A stretch of 64,000 nt of DNA from Bacteroidota bacterium (GCA_016192075.1 JACPUU010000001.1:310001-374000), one strand, 5' to 3'; positions 1 to 9,024 are shown, counted from the first letter of the stretch. Made by a program: numbers and translations. Notes: generated from the letters alone by a model not told the origin.

Positions 1-640
1 AACAGTCTTCTTTAAAAATTTTGGGAGCCGGTTTCAACGTCCCTGCCATAAAATTCAATTGCTCAATTCCGTGAGCGGTGCCATTAAAAATAGATTCAAC
101 AGTTTTCAAAAGAAGCTGTGCACCCTGTTCCATTAAACGGTCGTGAACTGATCCGGCGGTATCTTTTTCATCAATGGGTATGGTAACCCGGTCAATAATT
201 TTTCCGGTGTCAATTTCTTTTTCTATAAAAAAAGTGGTTGCGCCGGTTTCTTTGTCACCGTTTATCACAGCCCAGTTGATAGGGGCAGCTCCCCTGTATT
301 GGGGCAATAATGAGCCGTGCAGGTTGATTGTCCCTAGGGCGGGCATTGCCCATACTGCTTCTGGCAGCATTCTGAAAGCAACAACCACAAACAAATCTGC
401 ATTCAATGCATTCAACTCAGTTAGAAAATTTTCATCTTTCAGTTTTTCAGGCTGCAGAATTTTTAACCCTTTTTCAACGGCAAATTTTTTTACGGCAGAT
501 TCTGTCAACTGCTGACCGCGCCCGGCAGGTTTGTCCGGTACGGTTACAACAGCTGCAACATCAATGCCCCCCTGCAGCAGCACTTCCAGTGAGCGCACGG
601 CAAACTCAGGGGTACCCATAAAAACAATTTTTTTGTTCAT
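1..640 (-). CDS. fmt: Methionyl-tRNA formyltransferase, C-terminus cut by window edge
   Basis: Transfers a formyl group from 10-formyl-THF to initiator Met-tRNA in the cytoplasm. About 213 N-terminal residues are present. The reading frame opens at the ATG ending at 640 and runs off the left edge. It begins MNKKIVFMGTPEFAVRSLE, the classic Fmt opening, followed by the VPDKPAGRGQ segment and the NLHGSLLPQYRGAAPINWA active-site region with its Asn-His pair and the SLLP formyl-THF motif. The ATG overlaps the stop of the upstream MATE gene by four bases (ATGA), so the two are probably translationally coupled. Everything after the catalytic domain is outside the window. Confidence 0.95.
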   Translation of the reverse strand, partial: MNKKIVFMGTPEFAVRSLEVLLQGGIDVAAVVTVPDKPAGRGQQLTESAVKKFAVEKGLKILQPEKLKDENFLTELNALNADLFVVVAFRMLPEAVWAMPALGTINLHGSLLPQYRGAAPINWAVINGDKETGATTFFIEKEIDTGKIIDRVTIPIDEKDTAGSVHDRLMEQGAQLLLKTVESIFNGTAHGIEQLNFMAGTLKPAPKIFKEDC

Positions 641-1968
641 GCTTTTACAAATTTCTTTCTGTAGTAGTGTAAATATAAATAACTCATTATTCCAATAGCG
701 CCAAAATAGATGTATTCTACTGTCCATACACCAATTATGCCGAAATCAAACACCACAATAAACAGGTAACAGCAGGTAAGGTAAATAGCAATGCTGGTAC
801 CTTCTATGATAAAAGAAACGTTTGATTTACCATAAGCGGCAACAGAATTAAACCAGACAGTAATAACTGAAAATATCAGAAAAGATCCGCAGACCAGTTT
901 CAAAACGCCGGCACTGTCTTTAAAAATGGCCGGGTTGGGATCAATGTACGGAATCACGTAGTGTGGAAATAAAACCGGACCAACGCAGAAAATGAAAATG
1001 AAGCCCATGCTGAGTAAAATAATTTTGTGCTGAATGAGCGGAATCAGGTGCGGTTTATTTTGACCAAGCAGGTTACTGACATAGGTGCGGGTTGCTGCAC
1101 CAAACCCAAAAATGGGAATAAATACAATAAAATAAATGGCCCTTACAACGGCAGAAACCTCCAGGTCATAAGCCGACATTTCCCGTTCAATGAGCGTGAA
1201 AAAAAGCAGCCAGCCGGCCAGTGCCAGAAAGCCCTGGAACATAAGAGGGGTGCCCAGTTTTAAAAGTGCCCTGATTTCTGAAAAATGAATTTTCTGTAAA
1301 AAACGGATTTGGAATACTTTGAATTCACGGACAGAAAAAATGTAAATAACCAGTACTGCAAAAGCCATTGCTTCTGAAATGGAGGAAGCAATGGGGGCAC
1401 CAATCATTCCCATTTCAGGCAAACCATAGTGCCCGAAAATCATGGCGTAATCCATAAAAATGTTAGAAACGGCCATAACCAGTGTCGAAAACAAAACAAT
1501 ACCGGTGCGGCCTATTCCAATAAAAAAAGCAGTTAAACCGGCGTGCATACCGGCGAAGAAAATTCCCCAGCTGCGGTATTTCAAAAATAAAACCATTTGC
1601 TCACCGGTTGCCTGTGATTTAACAATCAACTCAATAAAAACTGAACTCAGAAAGAAAAAAAGCAGAAAGAGAAAACCGCTTAAAATAATCTGAAGGAGCT
1701 GTGTGTGAAAAATGAGTGAGCCAATTTGTGCGGGGTTCTGCTCTCCGTATTTGCGCGCAATTAAAATTTGGGTCCCGTCTGCCAGCCCTTTACTAAACAT
1801 AAAGAGCGAAACATAAATGAGTCCGGCGTTATTAACCGCGTTGAACGGAATTGTGCCCAGCGTACTTACAAATGCTGTATCGGTAAGCATTACCACCGAT
1901 TGTACAAATGTGCCAAACATGAGCGGCACTGCAATGGCCAGTATTTTTTTATAGGATAATTCCAGCAT
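637..1968 (-). CDS. MATE family multidrug/cation antiporter
   Basis: A 443-residue inner-membrane protein made almost entirely of hydrophobic helices, about 12, in two halves (roughly residues 5-210 and 230-435), as in MATE (NorM/DinF-type) exporters. These use a cation gradient to expel organic cations or drugs. The opening LSYKKILAIAVPLMFGTFVQ and the segment GAPIASSISEA near residue 190 are typical. The start is the ATG ending at 1968. It sits 11 bases after the rRNA methyltransferase gene and overlaps fmt, so the three minus-strand genes look like one operon. The substrate cannot be told from sequence. Confidence 0.88.
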   Translation of the reverse strand: MLELSYKKILAIAVPLMFGTFVQSVVMLTDTAFVSTLGTIPFNAVNNAGLIYVSLFMFSKGLADGTQILIARKYGEQNPAQIGSLIFHTQLLQIILSGFLFLLFFFLSSVFIELIVKSQATGEQMVLFLKYRSWGIFFAGMHAGLTAFFIGIGRTGIVLFSTLVMAVSNIFMDYAMIFGHYGLPEMGMIGAPIASSISEAMAFAVLVIYIFSVREFKVFQIRFLQKIHFSEIRALLKLGTPLMFQGFLALAGWLLFFTLIEREMSAYDLEVSAVVRAIYFIVFIPIFGFGAATRTYVSNLLGQNKPHLIPLIQHKIILLSMGFIFIFCVGPVLFPHYVIPYIDPNPAIFKDSAGVLKLVCGSFLIFSVITVWFNSVAAYGKSNVSFIIEGTSIAIYLTCCYLFIVVFDFGIIGVWTVEYIYFGAIGIMSYLYLHYYRKKFVKA

Positions 1969-1979
1969 GAAAATGAAGG

Positions 1980-3170
1980 TTAATCCACCTGGATAACCAG
2001 CCCTTTCAGGTATTCACCTTCAGGATGATTGGCATTGATGGGGTGATCTGCCGGTTGATGCAGCTGCTCCAGAATGCGGACATTTCTTTTGGCCTCAATG
2101 GCCGCAGCAATTACGGTGTTGGTGAATAGTTCTTTTTCAACCACCTGTGAGCATGAAAACGTAAAAATAATGCCGCCTGGTTTTATCTGCCGTATGGCAT
2201 GAGCGTTAAGCCTTTTGTATCCCTGAACGGCATTGTGCTTGGCTCCCCGGTGTTTGGCAAACGCAGGCGGATCAAGGATAATAATGTCATAATCTTCTTT
2301 CAGATCTCTGATAAAATCCATGGTGTCTGCAACAAAAGAGGCATGTTTTTCGGGAGCAAACCGGCCCAGTTCAATATTCTGATTGGTGAGGTCAATGGCT
2401 TTTTGTGATGAGTCGAGCGAGTGCACCAGGGTGGCGCCGTTGTTGAGCGCGTACACCGAAAATCCGCCGGAATAACAAAATGTATTCAGCACTTTTTTTC
2501 CACTGGAATAGCGCCCCAGTAATAAACGGTTTTCACGCTGGTCAATAAAAAATCCGGTTTTTTGACCGTGAATCCAGTCAACATAAAACCGGTTGCCGTG
2601 TTCACTGGCAATTTCAGGTGTGTTTGCTGAACCATATAAATACTGGTCTCCCGTATAGCCGGTATATTCTTTAGGCAGGGTGCCGGTGCATTTCTGGTAA
2701 ATACTTTTTAATGCATTTCCGGCAACATGAATCAGTGCATTTTTAATGCTTTCAATATCACAATACATACCAATGCTGTGGCATTGAATAATGCAGTGAC
2801 CGTTGTAATAATCAATAATAAGTCCGGGCAAAAAATCACCTTCACCATGAACCAGTCTGAAAATGGTGGTGTCAGAACTGGCCGTCAAACCAAGAGACGA
2901 TCGCAAATTCCAGGCTGACTGAATGCGGTTGTTATAAAAAGCAGCGTCAGGCAAAGTACCGTCAAAAGTGAGTAAACGCACCGTGATAGAACCGTTTTGG
3001 TAGTGCCCGTAGCCCAAATGCTTTCCCCGTGAATTCAATACTTCAACAACGTTACCTTCTGTAAGCGGGCCTTCTGTTTTTTGAATGGCGCCTGAAAACA
3101 CCCACGGGTGCCTGCGTTCGATAGAGCGTTCTTTTCCTGCTTTTATATGAAATTTGGTCAATTCTGACAT
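1980..3170 (-). CDS. Class I rRNA large subunit m5C methyltransferase (RlmI family)
   Basis: A 396-residue SAM-dependent methyltransferase. The N-terminal 80 residues form a PUA-like RNA-binding domain (KERSIERRHPWVFSGAI). The central part carries the family segment HGQKTGFFIDQRENR, the SAM-binding VLNTFCYSGGFSVYA near residue 230, and the catalytic IILDPPAFAKHR near residue 300, followed by FTFSCSQ with a catalytic-type cysteine. This matches RlmI (YccW), which methylates 23S C1962 in E. coli. The target here is inferred. ATG start ending at 3170. It is the first gene of the minus-strand trio with the MATE exporter and fmt. Confidence 0.88.
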   Translation of the reverse strand: MSELTKFHIKAGKERSIERRHPWVFSGAIQKTEGPLTEGNVVEVLNSRGKHLGYGHYQNGSITVRLLTFDGTLPDAAFYNNRIQSAWNLRSSLGLTASSDTTIFRLVHGEGDFLPGLIIDYYNGHCIIQCHSIGMYCDIESIKNALIHVAGNALKSIYQKCTGTLPKEYTGYTGDQYLYGSANTPEIASEHGNRFYVDWIHGQKTGFFIDQRENRLLLGRYSSGKKVLNTFCYSGGFSVYALNNGATLVHSLDSSQKAIDLTNQNIELGRFAPEKHASFVADTMDFIRDLKEDYDIIILDPPAFAKHRGAKHNAVQGYKRLNAHAIRQIKPGGIIFTFSCSQVVEKELFTNTVIAAAIEAKRNVRILEQLHQPADHPINANHPEGEYLKGLVIQVD

Positions 3171-3301
3171 GAATCCGGGATTAGGTGTACGAAATTACGG
3201 TTTCTTCCATAGAAATGTTGCTAAAACACCTGTTTTATTAAGTGCTTTAGCATTTAAAGGATAGTAAAAATCAAATACCTGTGAGTTTGAAGATCATTGA
3301 T

Positions 3302-3309
3302 TATCTTTG
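3302..3309 (+). promoter_or_regulatory. Candidate -7 promoter element for the TPR histidine kinase
   Basis: TATCTTTG matches the Bacteroidota -7 consensus TAnnTTTG. No clear -33 TTTG lies at the right distance. If it is real, transcription starts near 3314-3317, which excludes the longest possible open frame of the next gene. Confidence 0.4.
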
Positions 3310-3332
3310 CAAATTTTGTTGACTTTTTGGCT

Positions 3333-5300
3333 TTGAGGTTTTTAGGTGGTTTAAATAGTATTCTGAAAAACACGTTTTTAGTGTTGGCTCTGCTTGTGTT
3401 TTCAAGTGTGCTGGCGCAAAAAGATTCAGAGAACTTAAACCGCTTTCTGGCATTTAAAGAAAAAGCAGTCTATTATCGCACCTCCAACCTTGATTCCGGC
3501 CGCATCTTTATCGATTCCTGCGTGAATATTGCGCTTGAAATGAAAGATCTTTTTTACCTGGGCGATGCCCTTCAGTTAAAAAGCCATAATTTCTTTATGC
3601 GTTCACAGGCTGATTCAGCATTGGTTTATGGAAAAAAAGCATGTGAAATATTTCAGTATTATCCTGATTCGACAGAGCACTATGTGGCTGAGTACAATGT
3701 GGGAAATATCTACCTCTATCTTGAAGAGTATATTCAGGCCCTGGTTCAGTTCAAAAAGGTGCTGCGCATCATTGATGAAAACTTTGAAATATATGTCCGG
3801 ACGAATAAGCACAGCCTTGACCTTAACCGGGCTTATTGTTATGCAAGTATTGCCCAGGTGTATGAATATTTGGGTGATTACAATGCAAAACTTCAGAATG
3901 CGCAAAAGGCACTTAAAATTGCACAGAAAGTACCGGGCCATGAAAGTGAAGTTTTGCAGGCAATAACATTGGGGAATATTGGTTTAGCGTATTATCAACT
4001 GGGGCATTTTGAAAAAGCTGAAAGCTATGCCATTGCTGGTATGGAGCAGAAAAAAAGACTTGGAATTGAAAGTTCATTGGGATATAATTATGCGGTTTTG
4101 GCCAAAGCCGCTTTTGGCCGTAAAAAATATACGCTCGCTTTAAAATACCTGGAACTTTCTGATAAATCATTCCGGCAAATTAACAGCCAGACTGAACTTA
4201 ACCGGAATGAATTATTGCGTGCCAAATGCTTTTATAAATCAGGCAGAGATGAAAAAGCACTTGAAATTCTGCAACGTGTAGAAAGGCAGTTTGACGGACC
4301 CGGCACAAAGTATGAGCGCATTGAGTTGTATGAACTGATGGGTGAAATCTACGAATCACACAATGATTTTGAAAGCGCCAATAAATACCTGCGCATTGTA
4401 ATCTTACTCAAAGATGAGCTTACCCGCAAAAACAGCCGTGATGCAACTGATCAGTTCCTGACCTTTTTTGAAGATGAAGAAAACAGAATTGATGATAAAC
4501 TCAGCAATTATAAAAACCTAAAGGAGAAAGAAAAACTGGAGATGGAGGTGAAGGTTGAGAAAGAAAAACAAGTATGGATTTATTCACTTTTTATTGTATC
4601 CATTCTTTGCCTGATCCTTATCATTATTGTAATTGCCCGTGGAAACAGAAGAAGTAAACGCATTAACCAGGAGCTGAGTTATTCGATTGATGAAAAACAG
4701 ATTTTATTCAAAGAAGTTCATCACCGGGTTAAAAATAATTTCCAGATCATCTCCAGCCTTTTGAATTTACAGCAGGGAATTGAAGAAGACAGGCGCAGTA
4801 AAAAGGTGCTGACAGATGCTCAGGGTAGAATTCAGTCCATGTCACTGGTACATGAAATGCTGTACCGGAAAAATGAAGTTAAGCGGATTGATTTTCGTAC
4901 GTATACTGAAGAATTGGTTTCGTCCATTATCAAATCATTCAGCAACAACATCACTCATATTGAATACAGCATTCAATGCAGTGATGAGTCATTTGACCTT
5001 GAACTTGCCGTTCCACTGGGGCTTATCCTGAATGAAGCTGTGACCAATTCAGTAAAATATGCGTTTGACGAAAACCCAAACGGTAAAATAGAAATTCTGC
5101 TAAAACCCATTGATTCCAAAAATTATCAGTTAACAATTTGTGATAACGGAAAAGGAATTCCGGAAGAGTTTATCAATGGCAGCAAAGAAACCCTGGGAAT
5201 TGAATTAATTAATATTCTGAGTGAACAACTTGGAGGCTCGGCCCGGTTTTTAAACGAGAACGGAACGGAGGTAAGAGTCATTTTTGACGCTGTTGACTAA
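3333..5300 (+). CDS. TPR-repeat sensor histidine kinase (HisKA_2/HATPase_c)
   Basis: A membrane-anchored sensor kinase of about 655 residues. Order: signal peptide (LVLALLVFSSVLAQ), tetratricopeptide-like helical repeats over roughly residues 50-370, a charged coiled coil (NLKEKEKLEMEVKVEKEKQ), one transmembrane helix (SLFIVSILCLILIIIVIA), then a HisKA_2 dimerisation/phosphoacceptor segment (EVHHRVKNNFQIISSLLNLQ, phospho-His about 3,300 + 1,420 bases in), and an HATPase_c domain with N box (LNEAVTNSVKYAF) and G1 box (CDNGKGIP). No ATG lies near the start. The open frame reaches back to TTG 3297, but that overlaps the promoter-like element, so I chose TTG 3333, which gives a normal signal peptide. 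CTG 3363 is another option. No response regulator is adjacent, so it is an orphan kinase. Confidence 0.85.
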   Translation: MRFLGGLNSILKNTFLVLALLVFSSVLAQKDSENLNRFLAFKEKAVYYRTSNLDSGRIFIDSCVNIALEMKDLFYLGDALQLKSHNFFMRSQADSALVYGKKACEIFQYYPDSTEHYVAEYNVGNIYLYLEEYIQALVQFKKVLRIIDENFEIYVRTNKHSLDLNRAYCYASIAQVYEYLGDYNAKLQNAQKALKIAQKVPGHESEVLQAITLGNIGLAYYQLGHFEKAESYAIAGMEQKKRLGIESSLGYNYAVLAKAAFGRKKYTLALKYLELSDKSFRQINSQTELNRNELLRAKCFYKSGRDEKALEILQRVERQFDGPGTKYERIELYELMGEIYESHNDFESANKYLRIVILLKDELTRKNSRDATDQFLTFFEDEENRIDDKLSNYKNLKEKEKLEMEVKVEKEKQVWIYSLFIVSILCLILIIIVIARGNRRSKRINQELSYSIDEKQILFKEVHHRVKNNFQIISSLLNLQQGIEEDRRSKKVLTDAQGRIQSMSLVHEMLYRKNEVKRIDFRTYTEELVSSIIKSFSNNITHIEYSIQCSDESFDLELAVPLGLILNEAVTNSVKYAFDENPNGKIEILLKPIDSKNYQLTICDNGKGIPEEFINGSKETLGIELINILSEQLGGSARFLNENGTEVRVIFDAVD

Positions 5301-5312
5301 GCGTTGTGCGGT

Positions 5313-5978
5313 TCAGCGCCCTCCAAAAACAGAACTTCCGATACGCACCATGGTACTGCCTTCAGCAATTGCAAACAGGTAATCACCGCTCATGCCCATA
5401 GATAGTTCAGAAAAATAACCCGCGTTTGAAAAAAACTGTTTTTTAAGTTCATCAAAATACACTTTCAGCGTTTTAAATTCTTTTTTCACCTGGTCGTGGT
5501 TATCTGTAAAACTGGCCATGCCCATTACGCCAACAACGCGCACGTGGGTGAGTTGTTTAAACGCATCTGAAGCAATTAGTTGTACCGCTTCATCCAGTGA
5601 AAAACCAAATTTGGTTTCTTCCTGTGCAATGTAAAACTGCAGCAGTACATCCTGAACCCGGTTACATTTTACTGCCTGTTTATTAATTTCAGTAAGCAGG
5701 CTGAGTGAGTCTACACCGTGAATCAGCGCAACAAAAGGGGCAATGTATTTCACCTTGTTGCTTTGAAGGTGCCCGATCATGTGCCACTCAATGTCTTTTG
5801 GAAGACTTTCAAATTTGGCTGTGAGTTCCTGCACTTTGTTTTCACCAAAAATACGTTGTCCGGCATTATACGCTTCAAGTATATCACTAACCGGTTTGGT
5901 TTTTGAAACAGCAATCAGTTTAACACCGGCAGGGAGGCCGGCTTTGATTTTTGCAATATTTGAAGCAATGGCAGACAT
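5313..5978 (-). CDS. YggS/PLPBP family pyridoxal phosphate homeostasis protein
   Basis: A 221-residue fold-type III PLP-binding protein. The PLP lysine sits in KLIAVSKTKP near residue 25, with GENKVQE near residue 47, IEWHMIGHLQSNK near residue 68, and the C-terminal LSMGMSGDY...EGSTMVRIGSSVFG phosphate-binding segment. Family members buffer intracellular PLP and have no known catalytic reaction. I chose the ATG ending at 5978, where MSAIASNIAKIKAG matches the usual N-terminus. An upstream TTG at 5990 would add four residues and overlap the DUF1015 stop. It lies a few bases downstream of the DUF1015 gene, so they are probably co-transcribed. Confidence 0.92.
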   Translation of the reverse strand: MSAIASNIAKIKAGLPAGVKLIAVSKTKPVSDILEAYNAGQRIFGENKVQELTAKFESLPKDIEWHMIGHLQSNKVKYIAPFVALIHGVDSLSLLTEINKQAVKCNRVQDVLLQFYIAQEETKFGFSLDEAVQLIASDAFKQLTHVRVVGVMGMASFTDNHDQVKKEFKTLKVYFDELKKQFFSNAGYFSELSMGMSGDYLFAIAEGSTMVRIGSSVFGGR

Positions 5979-5982
5979 AGGC

Positions 5983-7212
5983 TTAGTCAAGCGGATAAAT
6001 AGTTAAACCGCTTCGTAGTTTGGGTTCAATCCAGGTAGATTTAGGCGGCATAATCAGTTGTTCATCTGACACTTTTTTCAGCTGTTCGGCTGAAACGGGG
6101 TATAATGCAAATCCAATTCTGAATTTACCGCTGTCAACAGTTGCTGCTATGCCTTCAAGCCCCTTGTTTCCGCTAATAAAATCAATGCGTTTATCTGTTT
6201 TCAGATCTTTAATTTTAAGTACTGGATCCAGTAACAGATCGGTCAGTAAAGCAGTGTCAAGTGACTTAACGGGGTGTGCGGCATTGTATTTTTCTGCTTT
6301 CGGAATAAGCTTGTACCAGGCAGAATTAAAGTACATGCTGATTTCATGGAACCGGGCGGGCTTTGCCTGGGCATTGCTGACTTTGGTAATGTCGAAATTT
6401 GCTGAAACGGCTGTCATAAACTGTTCATCCGTGAGGTTTTCCAATTCACGCACCAAACGATTGTATTCCATAATAAACATGCGGTCTTCGGCTATAAAAT
6501 AGGCCAGAAAATGTTCCTGTTCCACGGTGCTTTTTCCGTTCAAACCTTCACTAAACCGGGCTGATGAGGCACACCGGTGATGGCCGTCGGCTATATATAC
6601 ATCAGGTATTTCACGGTAATACTGTTGAATCTGGGCAATAGCCTCCGGGTTTTCAATGACCCATACCTCGTGCCGTGTTCGTTCTGCAGATGTAAATTCA
6701 TATTCAGGGCGGTGCAGTGAAACGGCATCCAGCAGTGCTGAAAGGTTTTCATGTTTTGGGTGGAATAATAATACCGGCTCTGCATGAAAACGAACCGTGC
6801 TCAGGTAAGTCGAAAAGGTTTCTTCACGGGAGGTAAGTGTCGCTTCGTGTTTCTTGATGTGGCCAGTGTTGTATTGCTCAACTGAGGCTCCGCCAATAAG
6901 ACCGAGATATTCATGTCCGTCTTTGGTTTGCCGGTAAAGGTAAAGACATGGTTTTTCATCTTGTCTGAAAATACCTTCAGCACAAAATTCATCAAATTTT
7001 TTGCGGATGTTGCGGAAACGCTCAACCGTATTTGGAGCAGTGCGGTTTGGGCTGTTATATTCCGGGTTCAGCACATGTAAAAAAGTAAACGGGTTATGCT
7101 CCAGTTTAGCCTCCAGCACATTTTTTTTATAGGTATAGTAAGGCATGGTAGCCACAAGGTGTGCTTTGTCCCGGGTTGGTCTGATGGCACGGAAAGGAAG
7201 AATTTTTGTCAA
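5983..7212 (-). CDS. DUF1015 family protein
   Basis: A 409-residue soluble protein opening with the family signature KILPFRAIRPTRDKAHLVAT, with EYNSPNRTA near residue 50 and YIADGHHRCASSARF near residue 210, the conserved HHR block. Function is not established for the family; some members in other phyla sit beside amino-acid metabolism genes. The start is TTG at 7212, with no in-frame ATG before the conserved N-terminus, and it is supported by a -7-like element 20 bases upstream. The gene pairs with the downstream YggS-like gene, an association that may point to PLP or amino-acid homeostasis (inference). Confidence 0.85.
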   Translation of the reverse strand: MTKILPFRAIRPTRDKAHLVATMPYYTYKKNVLEAKLEHNPFTFLHVLNPEYNSPNRTAPNTVERFRNIRKKFDEFCAEGIFRQDEKPCLYLYRQTKDGHEYLGLIGGASVEQYNTGHIKKHEATLTSREETFSTYLSTVRFHAEPVLLFHPKHENLSALLDAVSLHRPEYEFTSAERTRHEVWVIENPEAIAQIQQYYREIPDVYIADGHHRCASSARFSEGLNGKSTVEQEHFLAYFIAEDRMFIMEYNRLVRELENLTDEQFMTAVSANFDITKVSNAQAKPARFHEISMYFNSAWYKLIPKAEKYNAAHPVKSLDTALLTDLLLDPVLKIKDLKTDKRIDFISGNKGLEGIAATVDSGKFRIGFALYPVSAEQLKKVSDEQLIMPPKSTWIEPKLRSGLTIYPLD

Positions 7213-7234
7213 GGTTTGGTTTTTTTTGCTGGCG

Positions 7235-7242
7235 CAAATTTA
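7235..7242 (-). promoter_or_regulatory. Candidate -7 promoter element for the DUF1015-yggS pair
   Basis: On the minus strand this reads TAAATTTG, matching TAnnTTTG. It lies just over 20 bases upstream of the TTG at 7212 and so supports that unusual start codon. Confidence 0.45.
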
Positions 7243-7278
7243 GTGTTTTTGTGTAAGGTTCCACATATCAGGGTTCGT

Positions 7279-7440
7279 TGGGAGTTTCTTCGCTGCCTTG
7301 CACTCCGCTCAGAAAGACAAGGGCCTGAAAAAGTTATAACCGGGGCCAAAATGTTTGTGGCTACCGCACAAACATTTTGGCCCCTTTCCCTGAATCTGCC
7401 ATAGCCCTTGTCTTTCTGAGCGCAGCGAAGAAACTCCCCC
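7279..7440. repeat. Nested inverted repeat with a perfect 18-bp inner stem
   Basis: This fills most of the gap of about 330 bases between the divergent DUF1015 and pyrR genes. The inner stem GGGGCCAAAATGTTTGTG (7342-7359) pairs perfectly with 7367-7384 around a 7-base loop. Outer arms at about 7279-7323 and 7404-7440 pair through TTTCTTCGCTG and CGCTCAGAAAGACAAGGGC; the left arm carries about 10 extra bases. It lies upstream of the pyrR promoter, so it is not a pyrR attenuator. It could be a decayed mobile hairpin element. Confidence 0.8.
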
Positions 7441-7521
7441 TCGCATATCCTGATTCAAAAACGAATCTGCTCACCCAATTCACAAATTATAAACACACTG
7501 AATCAATTCAAACTTTTCAAT

Positions 7522-7529
7522 TACCTTTG
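7522..7529 (+). promoter_or_regulatory. Candidate -7 promoter element of pyrR-pyrB
   Basis: TACCTTTG is a perfect TAnnTTTG match, 15 bases before the pyrR ATG. It implies a very short 5' leader, leaving no room for a PyrR-type attenuator between promoter and gene. Confidence 0.55.
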
Positions 7530-7544
7530 ACCAATCCTTCCAAA

Positions 7545-8096
7545 ATGGAAAAAAGAACAATCTTAAATAGCACACATTTTGAGATTACCTTAAAACGACT
7601 GGCCAGTCAGCTCAAAGAAAATCATCACCTTTTTGAAAATACCGTTCTTATTGGGTTACAGCCCAGGGGCATTCATGTGCTTGAACGGCTCAAAAAAATT
7701 CTGGAGGCTGATTTAAAAAGAGAGCTGACGTGCGGACAACTGGATATCACCTTCTACCGTGATGATTTCCGCAGGCGTGAACAACCCATTATTCCCAGCG
7801 TTACCAATATTGATTTTATCATTGAAAACAAAAATGTGGTTTTGATTGATGATGTGCTGTTTTCCGGTCGTACCATTCGTTCAGGACTTGATGCGTTGCT
7901 GGCCTTTGGCCGACCTAAAAAAGTGGAATTGCTGGCATTTATTGACCGCCGGTTTGAGCGCCATTTGCCCATTCAGGCTGATTATATCGGTAAAACCGTA
8001 GACACGCTTTCAAGTCAGCGCGTTTCAGTAGAGTGGAAAGAAATAGAAGGAGAAGACAAAGTAGTTTTATTTACCCAGGAAAATAAAAATGAATAA
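7545..8096 (+). CDS. pyrR: PyrR-like bifunctional pyr regulator / uracil phosphoribosyltransferase
   Basis: A 183-residue type I phosphoribosyltransferase. It has VLIGLQPRGIHVLERL near residue 42, DITFYRDDFRRR near residue 70, and the PRPP-binding VVLIDDVLFSGRTIRSG near residue 103, with PKKVELLAFIDRRFERHLPIQADYIGK after it, all PyrR hallmarks. PyrR converts uracil and PRPP to UMP, and in Firmicutes binds pyr mRNA. RNA control here is uncertain since the leader is short. I chose ATG 7545 because the open frame upstream runs through the hairpin repeat and the promoter. It overlaps pyrB by 8 bases, so the two are co-translated. Confidence 0.9.
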   Translation: MEKRTILNSTHFEITLKRLASQLKENHHLFENTVLIGLQPRGIHVLERLKKILEADLKRELTCGQLDITFYRDDFRRREQPIIPSVTNIDFIIENKNVVLIDDVLFSGRTIRSGLDALLAFGRPKKVELLAFIDRRFERHLPIQADYIGKTVDTLSSQRVSVEWKEIEGEDKVVLFTQENKNE

Positions 8097-9024
8097 CCTC
8101 AGTGTAGATCATCTTATTGGTATTAAAGACCTCACCCGGCAGGACATCGAACTCATTCTCAAAACTGCTGACAGCTTTAAGCAGGTCATTAACCGCCCTA
8201 TCAAAAAAGTACCATCACTGAGAGATATAACCATTGCCAATTTATTTTTTGAAAATTCTACCCGCACCAAACTTTCATTTGAACTGGCTGAGAAAAGACT
8301 TTCGGCAGATGTGATCAATTTTGCGGCGTCGGGCTCTTCGGTAAAAAAAGGGGAGACGCTGATTGATACGGTGAACAATATTCTGGCAATGAAAGTAGAC
8401 CTGGTGGTTATGCGTCACCCAAATCCCGGGGCAGCCAAATTTCTTTCTGAACGAATCAAGGCGCGGGTGGTGAATGCCGGTGACGGTACGCATGAACACC
8501 CTACACAGGCGCTGCTTGATGCTTACTCTATCCGTGAAAGACACGGCGATGATTTTACCGGAAAGAAAGTAGTCATTGTCGGTGATATCACGCATTCACG
8601 CGTGGCCCTTTCCAATATTTTCTGCCTGCAAAAACTGGGTGCTGAGGTAATGGTTTGCGGGCCAACAACCCTCATTCCGAAACACATTGGTGAACTGGGC
8701 GTTAAAGTAGAACACAACCTGCGCAAAGCGCTTGAATGGTGTGATGTGGCAAATATGCTGCGCATTCAGCTTGAACGCCAGGACATCCAATACTTCCCTA
8801 CCTTGCGTGAATATTCCATGTTGTTTGGGCTTGACAAAAAGTTACTTGACAGCCTGGATAAACGAATTACCATCATGCACCCCGGACCAATTAACAGGGG
8901 AGTAGAGATTACGTCAGATGTCGCCGATTCAGACCAGTCCATTATTCTGCAGCAGGTTGAAAATGGCGTTGCTGTGCGCATGGCGGTAATTTACCTGCTG
9001 GCTTCTAAAATAGAACGCAATTAA
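8089..9024 (+). CDS. pyrB: Aspartate carbamoyltransferase catalytic subunit
   Basis: A 311-residue enzyme for the committed step of pyrimidine synthesis (carbamoyl phosphate + aspartate to carbamoyl aspartate). It carries the carbamoyl-phosphate signature FFENSTRTKLSFE near residue 53, RHPNPGAAKF near residue 105, the GDGTHEHPTQALLD block near residue 130, KVVIVGDITHSRVA near residue 163 and MHPGPINRGVEI near residue 263. No regulatory PyrI gene is nearby. Start ATG 8089 lies inside the end of pyrR. Confidence 0.97.
   Translation: MNNLSVDHLIGIKDLTRQDIELILKTADSFKQVINRPIKKVPSLRDITIANLFFENSTRTKLSFELAEKRLSADVINFAASGSSVKKGETLIDTVNNILAMKVDLVVMRHPNPGAAKFLSERIKARVVNAGDGTHEHPTQALLDAYSIRERHGDDFTGKKVVIVGDITHSRVALSNIFCLQKLGAEVMVCGPTTLIPKHIGELGVKVEHNLRKALEWCDVANMLRIQLERQDIQYFPTLREYSMLFGLDKKLLDSLDKRITIMHPGPINRGVEITSDVADSDQSIILQQVENGVAVRMAVIYLLASKIERN

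Noticed and set aside
7342-7384. Long hairpin as a PyrR attenuator
   Set aside because: It lies upstream of the pyrR promoter element at 7522, so it would not be in the pyrR leader; a riboswitch is not supported either.
7096-7404. Plus-strand frame running into the DUF1015-pyrR gap
   Set aside because: It overlaps the DUF1015 gene on the other strand and the long inverted repeat; no domain or start signal.
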